Shown here piece after piece: positions 16,693 through 24,895 of a DNA stretch of 34,612 nucleotides. The position numbers were made by a program, and so were the translations under genes. The first letter of the stretch is position 1, and each line of letters starts with the position of its first letter. The DNA is taken from NCBI GenBank assembly GCA_045598285.1, contig JAZLLU010000027.1, forward strand, positions 1 to 34,612. The letters run 5' to 3'. A model generated the notes under the pieces. It had not been told where the DNA came from. It was given only the letters and a program-made list of their open reading frames with translations, and ran no database searches. The DNA comes from RGIG5612 sp045598285. Its GTDB lineage: Bacteria; Bacillota; Clostridia; Lachnospirales; Lachnospiraceae.

Positions 16693-17040
16693 TTATCTAA
16701 GTACTTCTTTAACTTTAGCACTCTTACCAGTTCTTTGACGTAAGTAGTTGAGTTTAGCTCTTCTTACTTTACCTTTTCTTACAACTTCGATTTTCTCGAT
16801 TGTTGGAGAATGAAGTGGCCATGTCTTTTCTACGCCTACACCGTTAGAAGTTTTTCTAACTGTAAAAGTTTCTCTGGCGCCGCCACCTTGTCTTTTAAGA
16901 ACTGTTCCTTCAAAAATCTGAATTCTTTCTCTGTTACCTTCTTTGATCTTGGCTGATACCTTAACTGTATCACCTACATTGAAGTCGTCAACTTTTTCTT
17001 TAAGCTGACCTGCCTCGATCTTTTTAATGATTTCATTCAT
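16693..17040 (-). CDS. rplS: 50S ribosomal protein L19
   Basis: A 115-residue ribosomal protein of normal length that sits at the 30S-50S interface. Recognised by GDTVKVSAKIKEGNRERIQIFEGTVLKRQGGGARETFTVRKTSNGVGVEKTWPLHSP and the basic KVRRAKLNYLRQRTGKSAKVKE end. Strong AGGAGG ribosome site. Upstream is a structured leader that could be autoregulatory; downstream is a clear terminator. Confidence 0.98.
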   Translation of the reverse strand: MNEIIKKIEAGQLKEKVDDFNVGDTVKVSAKIKEGNRERIQIFEGTVLKRQGGGARETFTVRKTSNGVGVEKTWPLHSPTIEKIEVVRKGKVRRAKLNYLRQRTGKSAKVKEVLR

Positions 17041-17049
17041 TTCGTGTGA

Positions 17050-17150
17050 CCTCCTAATTAAAATTTCGATGTTCTTAATACTTAAGCCGCACTTTTTTTA
17101 AGTGCCAAGGCCACTTCGTAACAGCGGACCATCTGTTTCACAGCAAGAAA
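17050..17150 (-). ncRNA. Candidate L19-type ribosomal protein leader of rplS
   Basis: The leader contains two hairpins on the minus strand: CTGT/ACAG with a three-base loop (about 17132-17142) and GCACTT/AGTGC (about 17086-17105), then the ribosome site. Structured L19 leaders are known in Bacillota. The position fits, but I have not verified the consensus, so this is a proposal. Confidence 0.4.
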
Positions 17151-17183
17151 TAGTTTATCACAGCCGCAAAATCATTGCAAGGC

Positions 17184-17747
17184 TTATTTTACAGCCTTTT
17201 TGTCTGTTTTTAAGGAAGTATAACTCCTTGTAACGCAAACTTTATCCTGACCGCTATCACTCCAATCTTTTTTCACATTTTCAATGTCATATACATTGAT
17301 ATCTTTTCTATCTTTACTGATTTTTATTTCTTCATCAAACATCCAACCTTTTGAAAAAGAATAGACATTATAATTAGTAAATATTATTAAAGCTTGATCT
17401 ATTTTGATTTCATATTCTCCATCATTCACGTTGATAATATCTGTTACAATTTGAACATCTTTAACTTTTTCATCTATCATATATTCTTTTGTTTCAATAC
17501 CATATGGAAATTTGTCTGTTAATTTAACTTTTACACATGAAAAATAAGCAACATCTTCATTGGCTCCAAAAAACTCAACTGGCTTTTGTTCATTTGAAAA
17601 ATCAATTGCAAATGTCCCCATATTTATTCTAAAAAATTGCATAGGATTGTATCTATCTTCTAATGAATACTCATATGATTTAAAAGTTTTTCCTATCATT
17701 TCCTTTAATATATTTTTCATTTTTTTATCAAAACATGCGTTAACCAT
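17184..17747 (-). CDS. Hypothetical protein, accessory island gene 3
   Basis: I do not recognise this 187-residue protein. It is soluble, rich in Lys, Asp and aromatic residues, with alternating beta-type segments (for example FAIDF, VAYFSCVKVKL, YEIKIDQALIIFTNYNVYSF) and no signal peptide or metal motif. It starts 14 bases after the DUF4417 gene and is probably the last gene of a three-gene operon. The ribosome site is weak (GGGATG). A short AAGGCT/AGCCTT hairpin overlaps the stop codon. The A+T-rich coding sequence and its place between rplS and hemW suggest an acquired segment. Confidence 0.7.
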   Translation of the reverse strand: MVNACFDKKMKNILKEMIGKTFKSYEYSLEDRYNPMQFFRINMGTFAIDFSNEQKPVEFFGANEDVAYFSCVKVKLTDKFPYGIETKEYMIDEKVKDVQIVTDIINVNDGEYEIKIDQALIIFTNYNVYSFSKGWMFDEEIKISKDRKDINVYDIENVKKDWSDSGQDKVCVTRSYTSLKTDKKAVK

Positions 17748-17761
17748 TTCTAATCATCCCA

Positions 17762-18469
17762 TTATTTTTCACTCCTAATATAGCTTGTCCAATCTGGATA
17801 TTTTACAAATTCTGTATCGTACTTGTAATCATCAAATATTTCTTCTGGCATGGCGCCATAAACCAAAACAACTTCCGGCTCAAGTGTTTCAAGCATTGCC
17901 TCTAAACCAGCTCTAAAGTGATGCTTTTCAGACTTTGTTTTTACTACCCCATACGAACCTATAGATACTATACTGTGTTTTTCAACTCCTAAAAAAGCTA
18001 TTGGTTCTGGAAATAATTTAGTTGTATACGTTCTTTCATCCCCCCATCTAACATTAGGAATAACATAAACTCCTCTTTTTTGCATATAGTATCCTATTGC
18101 TTGACTTCGATATTTATTAATTACTTGAGCTGCATATGGCATGTCCCAGTATAATGATGCATCCGGAGATATAAATGCCTGATATTTTTTTAATTCACTT
18201 ATATAATTATCCGTATATCTTAAAAGGTCAGCAAAATCTCTATCTAATTCATATTCACAAACTGCAAATTTTTCAGGCTCAACTCTATCCATCTTACTAA
18301 ATGGCACCATTCCTTTTGGTATCATTATTTTTTTTGGCTTTTTAATAATTGGAATTTCAAAAATTCCATCAAAATCTGCGCCTTTGACTAATTCCGGATT
18401 ACATCCATCAGTAATAACAGCCAATCTTTCCTTTTCTTTTGCAATCTGTTTTCTTGTTTTCGTTGACAT
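17762..18469 (-). CDS. DUF4417 domain protein
   Basis: A 235-residue protein resembling the DUF4417 family, which occurs in phages, plasmids and genomic islands of Bacillota and has no established function. Recognisable parts are PDASLYWDMPYAAQV, VIPNVRWGDERTYTTKLF, SIVSIGSYGVVKTK and EVVLVYGAMPEE, which look like a Rossmann-like or TIM-barrel-like alpha/beta fold. The N-terminus is basic (MSTKTRKQIAKEKER). It follows the AAA ATPase gene by 24 bases with an AAGAAGGG ribosome site. Family assignment rests on my recognition of the central motif, not on a search. Confidence 0.7.
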   Translation of the reverse strand: MSTKTRKQIAKEKERLAVITDGCNPELVKGADFDGIFEIPIIKKPKKIMIPKGMVPFSKMDRVEPEKFAVCEYELDRDFADLLRYTDNYISELKKYQAFISPDASLYWDMPYAAQVINKYRSQAIGYYMQKRGVYVIPNVRWGDERTYTTKLFPEPIAFLGVEKHSIVSIGSYGVVKTKSEKHHFRAGLEAMLETLEPEVVLVYGAMPEEIFDDYKYDTEFVKYPDWTSYIRSEK

Positions 18470-18493
18470 ATTTATTTCCCTTCTTTTAAGAAT

Positions 18494-19801
18494 TTAATCT
18501 CTTAAGCATCCTATTGGCACAATTTTTACTCCATTATCAGTAATGTATCCATATTGTGCTGTTGCACAAATCACGATTAATGCTGATGGTTCTCTATATA
18601 TAGTTCCAGGGTGTTTTGAGTTTTTAGACACCTCTTCATTACGTTTTTTTATTACATCCTTAAATTTTAAAAGTGTCGTCTCCGCTTCTGGTATTTTATT
18701 TGTACCCGTCTTAATTTCGATTAAAGCATATCTTCCATCTTCCATTTGATATACTGCATCTGCTTCAAGACCTGTATCATCCGTGTAATGCAAAATTCGA
18801 GCATTATGAGCTTCAGCATAAACTATTAAATCTCGCAATACTAAATTTTCAAAAACATGTCCAAAAAAATCCAAATCATTAATAAAATAGTCTGGGTTAA
18901 TACCTAATGCTGCCAATCCAATTGAAGTATCAACAAATATATGTTTTTTTCCACTTCGTATTGCTGTTTTTGATCTTATCTGCGGTGTCCATGCATCTAT
19001 ATCTCTTATAACAAATAATTCTTCTAATTTTTCAACATAAGAATCTAATGTTACATCTGTCACATTTTGTGTAGCCTTAACATCTGCATAAATAACTTTC
19101 TTTTTTGCTTTCGTAGCCATATTTCGTGCGTATGACCATAAAAGCGTTCTAACCCACTCTGGGTTTCTTTCAACTCCGTCTATAGCACTAATATCTACCT
19201 GATAAATTCTTCTATAATAATCTTTTGCTATTTCTAATTTTGCATTCTTGCTTTTTAAGGCCATACACCTCGGCCACCCACCTCTACAAACAATGTAGAA
19301 TAATTCTTCTAAAGATAAGCTTGTGTTTGCTCCTTCTAATTTATAATTTTCCTCTTCTACAATTTTTGATAAAGATATTTGTCCATTTGATTCTCCTGTT
19401 TCCCACAAGGTCATTGGAAACATACTTAATTCTGTGATTCTCCCCGTTCCTGTGTGTGGTGTTATGACCTTTTTGCTAGATGAACCTGTCAAATAATATT
19501 CTCCCACACTTTCAGGATTATCATCACAATCTTTACGAATTGTTCCCCATATTTTTACAGCATCTTGCCATTCATCAAACAGTATTGGTTTACTATTTTT
19601 TAAAAACAAATTTGGTGCCGTTTCTGCTACAGCTAAATAGCCATCCCTTTTTTCTTCATCTTGAAATTCAATTACAGTACTGCATCTCTCTTTAGCTGTT
19701 CTGGTTTTTCCACAACCTTTTGGCCCAATAATGTTTATAGCATTAAATGCTTCTTTGCGTTTATCTATAATATCATCAACAATTCTTCTTATATATTCCA
19801 T
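18494..19801 (-). CDS. AAA ATPase with DUF4143 C-terminal domain
   Basis: A 435-residue P-loop ATPase. Walker A is GPKGCGKT (26-33) and Walker B is ILFDEWQ. An ATPase sensor-type segment YYLTGSSSKK follows. The C-terminal DUF4143 region ends in a PD-(D/E)XK-like motif: E and D in GLEADAVYQ, then YALIEIKTG. Such proteins are common in Lachnospiraceae and are often poorly characterised; a nuclease-like fold is plausible. First gene of the island operon, with a good AAGGAG ribosome site and its own promoter. Confidence 0.85.
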   Translation of the reverse strand: MEYIRRIVDDIIDKRKEAFNAINIIGPKGCGKTRTAKERCSTVIEFQDEEKRDGYLAVAETAPNLFLKNSKPILFDEWQDAVKIWGTIRKDCDDNPESVGEYYLTGSSSKKVITPHTGTGRITELSMFPMTLWETGESNGQISLSKIVEEENYKLEGANTSLSLEELFYIVCRGGWPRCMALKSKNAKLEIAKDYYRRIYQVDISAIDGVERNPEWVRTLLWSYARNMATKAKKKVIYADVKATQNVTDVTLDSYVEKLEELFVIRDIDAWTPQIRSKTAIRSGKKHIFVDTSIGLAALGINPDYFINDLDFFGHVFENLVLRDLIVYAEAHNARILHYTDDTGLEADAVYQMEDGRYALIEIKTGTNKIPEAETTLLKFKDVIKKRNEEVSKNSKHPGTIYREPSALIVICATAQYGYITDNGVKIVPIGCLRD

Positions 19802-19823
19802 AAACGATATCTCCTTCAGTTAT

Positions 19824-19852
19824 ATAATAAAACTTCAAGTGCAATTATTCAA
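19824..19852 (-). promoter_or_regulatory. Promoter of the accessory three-gene operon
   Basis: Minus-strand -35 TTGAAT (19847-19852), 17-base spacer and -10 TATTAT (19824-19829). Transcription would begin near 19817, just ahead of the AAGGAG ribosome site. Confidence 0.6.
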
Positions 19853-19855
19853 GTG

Positions 19856-19895
19856 TATTTTGTATTTTTCGGCACTTTTATTTTGTATTTTTCGG
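19856..19895 (-). promoter_or_regulatory. Two direct 17-bp repeats upstream of the island promoter
   Basis: TATTTTGTATTTTTCGG occurs at 19856-19872 and again at 19879-19895, a period of 23 bp, about two helical turns. The pair lies directly upstream of the -35 box, the usual place for an activator. No regulator gene is adjacent. Confidence 0.6.
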
Positions 19896-19919
19896 ATTTT
19901 GTTTGTGAATAACATGAAA

Positions 19920-19968
19920 CATAAACATAATAAATGCAGATTAAACGCATTATAAATTCCATGTTTAT
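19920..19968. repeat. Hairpin between hemW and the accessory island
   Basis: ATAAACAT (about 19920-19928) pairs with ATGTTTAT (about 19961-19968), enclosing AATGC/GCATT. It lies some 35 bases beyond the hemW stop and could act as a weak terminator, but no clear T run follows on the minus strand. Confidence 0.4.
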
Positions 19969-20002
19969 GAAAAGATATTAAAGATGTTCGTTTTGATTTA
20001 TA

Positions 20003-21247
20003 TTAATCTAAAAGAAATTCTGCTAAGACTTTATTACTAAAATCTATTCCTTTATCAGTTAACATTACTCTATAATCTTTAACTGTTTCATCATTTTCAT
20101 CTAAAAATGGCATATATTCCACAGTTACATATTCTTCTTCTAAAAGTTTATCTACTACTTCTCCATAAGTAAAATCAAAGTCCTGATGGAATGTATTTAA
20201 GAAATCTTCTTTACTTATCCCCTCAGCCAACCTTAATCCTAAGAACATATACTCTTCCATTTGGGCTTTGTGGCTTAATTTTTCTATATCTTTTCTTATA
20301 TTGTCTAATGAACATGTATCGCCAGCAAAAGCATTTAGATATTCATCTAAATTTTCAGTATTTTTCCATCTAGTATTTTCTACCATGCTAGATGAATTCA
20401 TTCCTAGTCCAAGATAATTTGCTCTCTTCCAATAACCCTTATTGTGCTCACATTCAAAGCCAGGGCGTGCATAATTAGAAATTTCATAACGACTATATCC
20501 GCATTTTTCAAGATATTCTTTCGTGTAGTAATAAATTTCTCTTTCTGTTTCTTCCGAAGGAAGCATTAGAGTGCCTTGCTTTTGACGTTCAAAAAAAGGC
20601 GTACCCTCTTCTATCATTAATGAATAAGCACTTATATGTTCCGGAAGCCATGTTGAGATTAAGAGCATTGTCTTTTCCCAGCCTAATAAAGTTTGACCTG
20701 GTATCGCTTGCATTAGATCAATATTTATATTGTCAAAGCCTAATTCTCTAGCAAGTCTATAATTTTCTAAAAAGTCTTCAAAACTATGAATTCTTCCTAA
20801 AACTTTTAAGTCTTCATTATCTGTTGTTTGAAGGCCAATACTCAATCTATTAATTCCTAACTTTTTATACGTTTTAAGTTTTTCTTTAGTAAGCGTCCCT
20901 GGATTACATTCGATAGAAAATTCTGTAGATGGTCTAACCTTCTTTCTCATGGTTGGCCTTAGACCTTTATATCTTGTCTTGGTATTTTTTATTTTGAAAT
21001 TTTTCTTTAAGGTCTTAACAATTTTTTCTATTTGTTCACATGAAAGAATAGAAGGTGTTCCGCCTCCTATGTAAATCGAAGATATATTGTAGTCTTGATA
21101 ATCTTTTGCACTTAAGACGATTTCTTTGCAAAGTGCATCGACATAAAGGTCATATTTTTCTTCCATTCCTGCAAAAGAAACGAAATCACAATAATTGCAT
21201 TTCTTTACGCAAAAAGGTATGTGAATATATAGTTCTAAATCTTTCAT
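20003..21247 (-). CDS. hemW: Radical SAM heme chaperone HemW, with an unusual internal insertion
   Basis: A 414-residue radical-SAM protein. The 4Fe-4S/SAM cysteines are C13, C17 and C20 (FCVKKCNYC), followed by GGGTPS (61-66), ECNPGTLT, and the HemW C-terminal domain. HemW binds heme and delivers it to target proteins; older annotations call it oxygen-independent coproporphyrinogen oxidase. Residues about 88-108 form a basic insertion (TKTRYKGLRPTMRKKVRPST) between the GGGTPS helix and the FSIECNPG strand that I do not expect in the family. Its DNA (20931-20965) is an inverted repeat. The gene begins 2 bases after lepA, so it is coupled to it; lepA-hemW is a conserved pair. Confidence 0.93.
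   Translation of the reverse strand: MKDLELYIHIPFCVKKCNYCDFVSFAGMEEKYDLYVDALCKEIVLSAKDYQDYNISSIYIGGGTPSILSCEQIEKIVKTLKKNFKIKNTKTRYKGLRPTMRKKVRPSTEFSIECNPGTLTKEKLKTYKKLGINRLSIGLQTTDNEDLKVLGRIHSFEDFLENYRLARELGFDNINIDLMQAIPGQTLLGWEKTMLLISTWLPEHISAYSLMIEEGTPFFERQKQGTLMLPSEETEREIYYYTKEYLEKCGYSRYEISNYARPGFECEHNKGYWKRANYLGLGMNSSSMVENTRWKNTENLDEYLNAFAGDTCSLDNIRKDIEKLSHKAQMEEYMFLGLRLAEGISKEDFLNTFHQDFDFTYGEVVDKLLEEEYVTVEYMPFLDENDETVKDYRVMLTDKGIDFSNKVLAEFLLD
20931..20965. repeat. Palindromic insert within hemW
   Basis: GGTCTAA (20931-20937) is perfectly complementary to TTAGACC (20959-20965), with further ACC/GGT pairing inside. The element encodes residues 95-106 of HemW in frame. Confidence 0.6.
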
Positions 21248-21249
21248 AT

Positions 21250-23055
21250 TTATCTATCGTCTAGTTTAAGCACTGACATAAATGCTTGTTGAGGAATTTC
21301 TACATTTCCTACCTGGCGCATTCTCTTCTTTCCTTCTTTTTGTTTTTCAAGAAGTTTTCTTTTACGAGTAATATCACCACCGTAGCATTTAGCAAGTACA
21401 TCTTTTCTATAAGCTTTAACAGTTTCTCTTGCAATAATTTTTGACCCTATTGCTGCTTGAATAGGGATTTCAAACTGATGACGCGGAATTTCATCTTTTA
21501 ATTTCTCGCACATCTTACGTCCTCTTTCATAAGCTGTGTCTGCATGAACAATAAATGAAAGCGCATCAACTTCTTCTCTATTTACCAAAATATCTAACTT
21601 AACAAGATTTGATTTAACATATCCTTTGAGTTCATAATCTAAAGATGCATATCCTCTAGACCTACTCTTTAAGGCATCGAAAAAGTCATAAATTATTTCA
21701 TTAAGTGGAAGGTCGTATCTTAAAATTGCACGGTTAGATTCAATATATTCAATCTCTTTATAAACGCCACGTCTTTCCTGGCAAAGTTCCATAATAGGTC
21801 CGATAAACTCGCTCGTTACCATTATTTCTGCTTCCACGATAGGCTCTTCCATATATTCTATTTCCGCTTGGTCAGGAAGATTTGATGGATTTGTAAGTTC
21901 TATCATCTCACCATTTGTTTTGTAAACTTTATAAATAACTGAAGGCGCTGTAGTAACCAAATCCAAGTTATATTCACGCTCTAATCTCTCTTCAATAATT
22001 TCTAAATGTAAAAGTCCTAAGAAGCCACATCTAAATCCAAAGCCTAAAGCAATAGAAGTTTCAGGTTCATAATTAAGCGAAGCATCATTAAGTTGAAGTT
22101 TTTCCAAAGCATCTCTTAAATCTTCGTAGTGTGCACCATCAGCAGGATACATTCCGCAATAAACCATAGACTGAACTTTTTTATATCCTGGAAGAGGCTC
22201 ACTGCAAGGATTAGCTGCATCGATTACAGTATCACCTACCATCGTATCTCTTACATTCTTGATTGACGCTGTAAAATATCCAACCATACCAGCTTCTAGT
22301 TTGTCGCATGGAATAAATTTGCCTGCGCCAAAATAGCCAACTTCAACAACGTTTACAGTTGCACCTGTTGCCATCATCTTTGCTTGCGTTCCAACTTTAA
22401 TAGTTCCTTCTTTAATTCGGCAAAATACAATTACGCCTTTATATGAATCATAAATTGAATCAAATATAAGTGCTTGCAAAGGCGCGTTAGCGTCTCCATT
22501 AGGTGCTGGTATCTTTTTTACGATTGCTTCTAATACTTCTTCAACATTAATGTCATTCTTTGCAGAAATTAAAGGAGCGTCTTGAGCCTCGAGCCCGATA
22601 ACATCTTCAATCTCATCAATAACTCTTTGTGGCTCGGCGCTAGGTAAATCTATTTTATTAATTACTGGAATTACTTCTAGGTCATGGTCGATTGCCATAT
22701 AAACGTTTGCTAATGTTTGCGCTTCTATACCTTGCGCAGCATCAACAACTAAAACAGCGCCGTCGCATGCAGCAAGGCTTCTAGATACTTCGTAATTAAA
22801 GTCAACATGTCCCGGCGTGTCAATCAAATTGAAAATATATTCTTCACCGTCATTAGCTTTATAAACAACGCGGACAGTCTGCGCTTTAATAGTAATTCCC
22901 CTTTCGCGCTCTAAATCCATGTTATCTAAAACTTGAGATTGCATCTCACGACTAGTAAGGGTACCTGTGCGCTCGATAATTCTATCGGCTAAAGTACTCT
23001 TTCCATGATCAATATGTGCAATTATGCAAAAATTTCTAATGTTTTCTTGTTTCAT
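21250..23055 (-). CDS. lepA: Elongation factor 4 (LepA)
   Basis: A 601-residue translational GTPase of the EF-G-like family. G motifs are AHIDHGKST, DTPGHVDF and NKIDLP; the C-terminal LepA-specific domain ends KRMRQVGNVEIPQQAFMSVLKLDD. Length is normal. It acts on stalled or unfavourable ribosome states and in subunit biogenesis. Ribosome site AGAGGA. It is separated from argS by a long hairpin and is nearly fused to hemW downstream. Confidence 0.98.
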   Translation of the reverse strand: MKQENIRNFCIIAHIDHGKSTLADRIIERTGTLTSREMQSQVLDNMDLERERGITIKAQTVRVVYKANDGEEYIFNLIDTPGHVDFNYEVSRSLAACDGAVLVVDAAQGIEAQTLANVYMAIDHDLEVIPVINKIDLPSAEPQRVIDEIEDVIGLEAQDAPLISAKNDINVEEVLEAIVKKIPAPNGDANAPLQALIFDSIYDSYKGVIVFCRIKEGTIKVGTQAKMMATGATVNVVEVGYFGAGKFIPCDKLEAGMVGYFTASIKNVRDTMVGDTVIDAANPCSEPLPGYKKVQSMVYCGMYPADGAHYEDLRDALEKLQLNDASLNYEPETSIALGFGFRCGFLGLLHLEIIEERLEREYNLDLVTTAPSVIYKVYKTNGEMIELTNPSNLPDQAEIEYMEEPIVEAEIMVTSEFIGPIMELCQERRGVYKEIEYIESNRAILRYDLPLNEIIYDFFDALKSRSRGYASLDYELKGYVKSNLVKLDILVNREEVDALSFIVHADTAYERGRKMCEKLKDEIPRHQFEIPIQAAIGSKIIARETVKAYRKDVLAKCYGGDITRKRKLLEKQKEGKKRMRQVGNVEIPQQAFMSVLKLDDR

Positions 23056-23084
23056 GTATCCTCTTTTTAGTTGTTGTTATATGT

Positions 23085-23149
23085 GTGATAGAAAAATAAA
23101 TGGCTTTTGCGATTTAAATGATGAGCAAAAACATTTATTTTTCTATCAC
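23085..23149. repeat. Perfect 18-bp hairpin between argS and lepA
   Basis: Bases 23085-23102 (GTGATAGAAAAATAAATG) are the exact complement of 23132-23149. An inner TTTTGC (23105-23110) pairs with GCAAAA (23125-23130) around a 14-base loop. It sits directly after the argS stop. There is no T run on either side, so it is not a classical terminator; it may be an RNA-processing or transcript-stabilising stem, or a small repeat element. Confidence 0.75.
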
Positions 23150-23159
23150 GCTTTATACA

Positions 23160-24884
23160 CTACATACGATCTGGGGCCGAAAATCCTAAAAGATTAATGC
23201 ATTGCTCTAGAATTTTTTGCGTCAGCCCTAAAAGGTTAAGGTAGCTTTGTTTTTTAGTTTCATCTTGCTCTGATAATATTTTCACTTCATGATAAAAACT
23301 ATTAAACGCGTTTGCTAAATCATAAATATATGCGCATAGTTTATGCGGTGCAAGTTCGTTATAAACGTTTTCTATCACATCATTAAATTTAGCAAGTTCA
23401 AGCATCAACGCTTTTTCGCTAGGTTGGCCTGTGAATTTAATTTTGCCATCTAAAGCTACATTAGCCTTATTTAAGATTGATTTAATTCTTACGATTGTAT
23501 AAAGAATATATGGTCCTGTATTTCCTTCAAACTCTATAAATCTACTTATATCAAAGATATAATCTTTTGTTGCCTGGTTAGAAAGGTCGCCGTACTTTAA
23601 TGCTGCAAGCGCAATAACTTTAGAAGTTTTTCTTGCCTCTTCCTCACTTATTTCAGGATTGTCTTTCATTTTTTCAAAAACTGCTTCATTTACTTCGTTG
23701 ATTAATGACTCTAATCTCATAACTCCGCCTGAACGAGTTTTATAAGGCTGTCCATCTTTTCCATTCATAGTTCCAAAACCTAAATGAAAGAAGTCTACTT
23801 CGTCTCTTACAATTCCGGTTTTTTTAGATGCTCTAAACACCTGCTCTAGATGCAGTGCTTGACGTTTATCTACAACATAAATTAAATAATCTGGTTTATA
23901 CAACTTTTCTCTTTCTACTAAAGTTGCAAGGTCTGTAGTTGCATATAAACTTGAGCCATCTGATTTAACTATAATACAAGGTGGCATTTCTTTTTTATCG
24001 TCTTCTTTTGAAACATCTATAACCCAAGCTCCCTGACTTTCTTTTGCAAAACCTTTTTCTTTAAACATAGAAACCATGTCCGGGATATAAGGTTGAACAT
24101 CGCTTTCACCCTTCCACAATTCAAAATGGACATCTAGGTTGTCATAATTATTTTTCAAGTCTTCTTTAGATATTTCTAAAATGCGTTGCCATATTGTGTA
24201 ATATTCTGGATTTAGATTTTGAAGCTCGCCTGTAATCATATGTGCCTTATCGGCAAACTCTTTGCTATAGGTATCCGATTCGGGTTTGCATTTTTTACTT
24301 GCGGTTGGATAAATTTCTTCTAAGTCAGAAACACTAAAATTCATTCCTAATCCACGTTCTTTTATTTCAGCAATGACCTGACCCATCTGCAAGCCCCAGT
24401 CGCCAAGGTGAACGTCACCGATTGCTTTGTTTCCCATATAGTTGCAAATTCGTTTTATGCTCTCTCCTATTATTGCTGAACGTAGGTGACCTATATGAAG
24501 TGGCTTAGCTACATTAGCTCCGCCATAATCGACAATAATATCTAATGGCTTATTAATCTCTTCTAGTCCAAACTTTTTAGATGTGTTCATTTCGTTAATG
24601 TAGTTAGATACAAAGGCAGGAGAAATTTTAAGATTTATAAATCCTGGGTTAACAGCACTAACTTCCTCAAAAGCTTCGCTACACCTTAAGATTTCTACAA
24701 CATTATTAGCTATTTCGATTGGAGTTTTGTGTTCTGCCTTAGCTAGTGCCATTGCACCATTACATTGATATTCGCAAAGGTCTGGTCTGTTAGAAATACT
24801 AGCTACAACCTTTTCGTCATTATAGCCCGCTTCCTTAAAAGCATTTTTAAGTTCTTTAGTAATTAAATCTAAAATCTTTTCCAT
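23160..24884 (-). CDS. argS: Arginine--tRNA ligase
   Basis: A 574-residue class I synthetase that charges tRNA-Arg. The N-terminal Add1 domain is followed by the HIGH motif in KPLHIGHLRSAIIGES. A GGVMRLESLINE segment follows where the KMSKS-like loop lies, with KTRSGG in place of a canonical KMSK, as in many ArgRS. The anticodon-binding (DALR) domain ends with the usual methionine near the C-terminus (LGFSAPDRM). Normal length. It begins 11 bases after the uridylyltransferase gene. Confidence 0.97.
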   Translation of the reverse strand: MEKILDLITKELKNAFKEAGYNDEKVVASISNRPDLCEYQCNGAMALAKAEHKTPIEIANNVVEILRCSEAFEEVSAVNPGFINLKISPAFVSNYINEMNTSKKFGLEEINKPLDIIVDYGGANVAKPLHIGHLRSAIIGESIKRICNYMGNKAIGDVHLGDWGLQMGQVIAEIKERGLGMNFSVSDLEEIYPTASKKCKPESDTYSKEFADKAHMITGELQNLNPEYYTIWQRILEISKEDLKNNYDNLDVHFELWKGESDVQPYIPDMVSMFKEKGFAKESQGAWVIDVSKEDDKKEMPPCIIVKSDGSSLYATTDLATLVEREKLYKPDYLIYVVDKRQALHLEQVFRASKKTGIVRDEVDFFHLGFGTMNGKDGQPYKTRSGGVMRLESLINEVNEAVFEKMKDNPEISEEEARKTSKVIALAALKYGDLSNQATKDYIFDISRFIEFEGNTGPYILYTIVRIKSILNKANVALDGKIKFTGQPSEKALMLELAKFNDVIENVYNELAPHKLCAYIYDLANAFNSFYHEVKILSEQDETKKQSYLNLLGLTQKILEQCINLLGFSAPDRM

Positions 24885-24895
24885 ATCTACCTACT

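Noticed and set aside
16521..16721. 66-codon minus-strand frame spanning the rplS terminator and the rbgA start
   Set aside because: It runs through a clear terminator hairpin, overlaps two certain genes and has no ribosome site; it is a chance frame.
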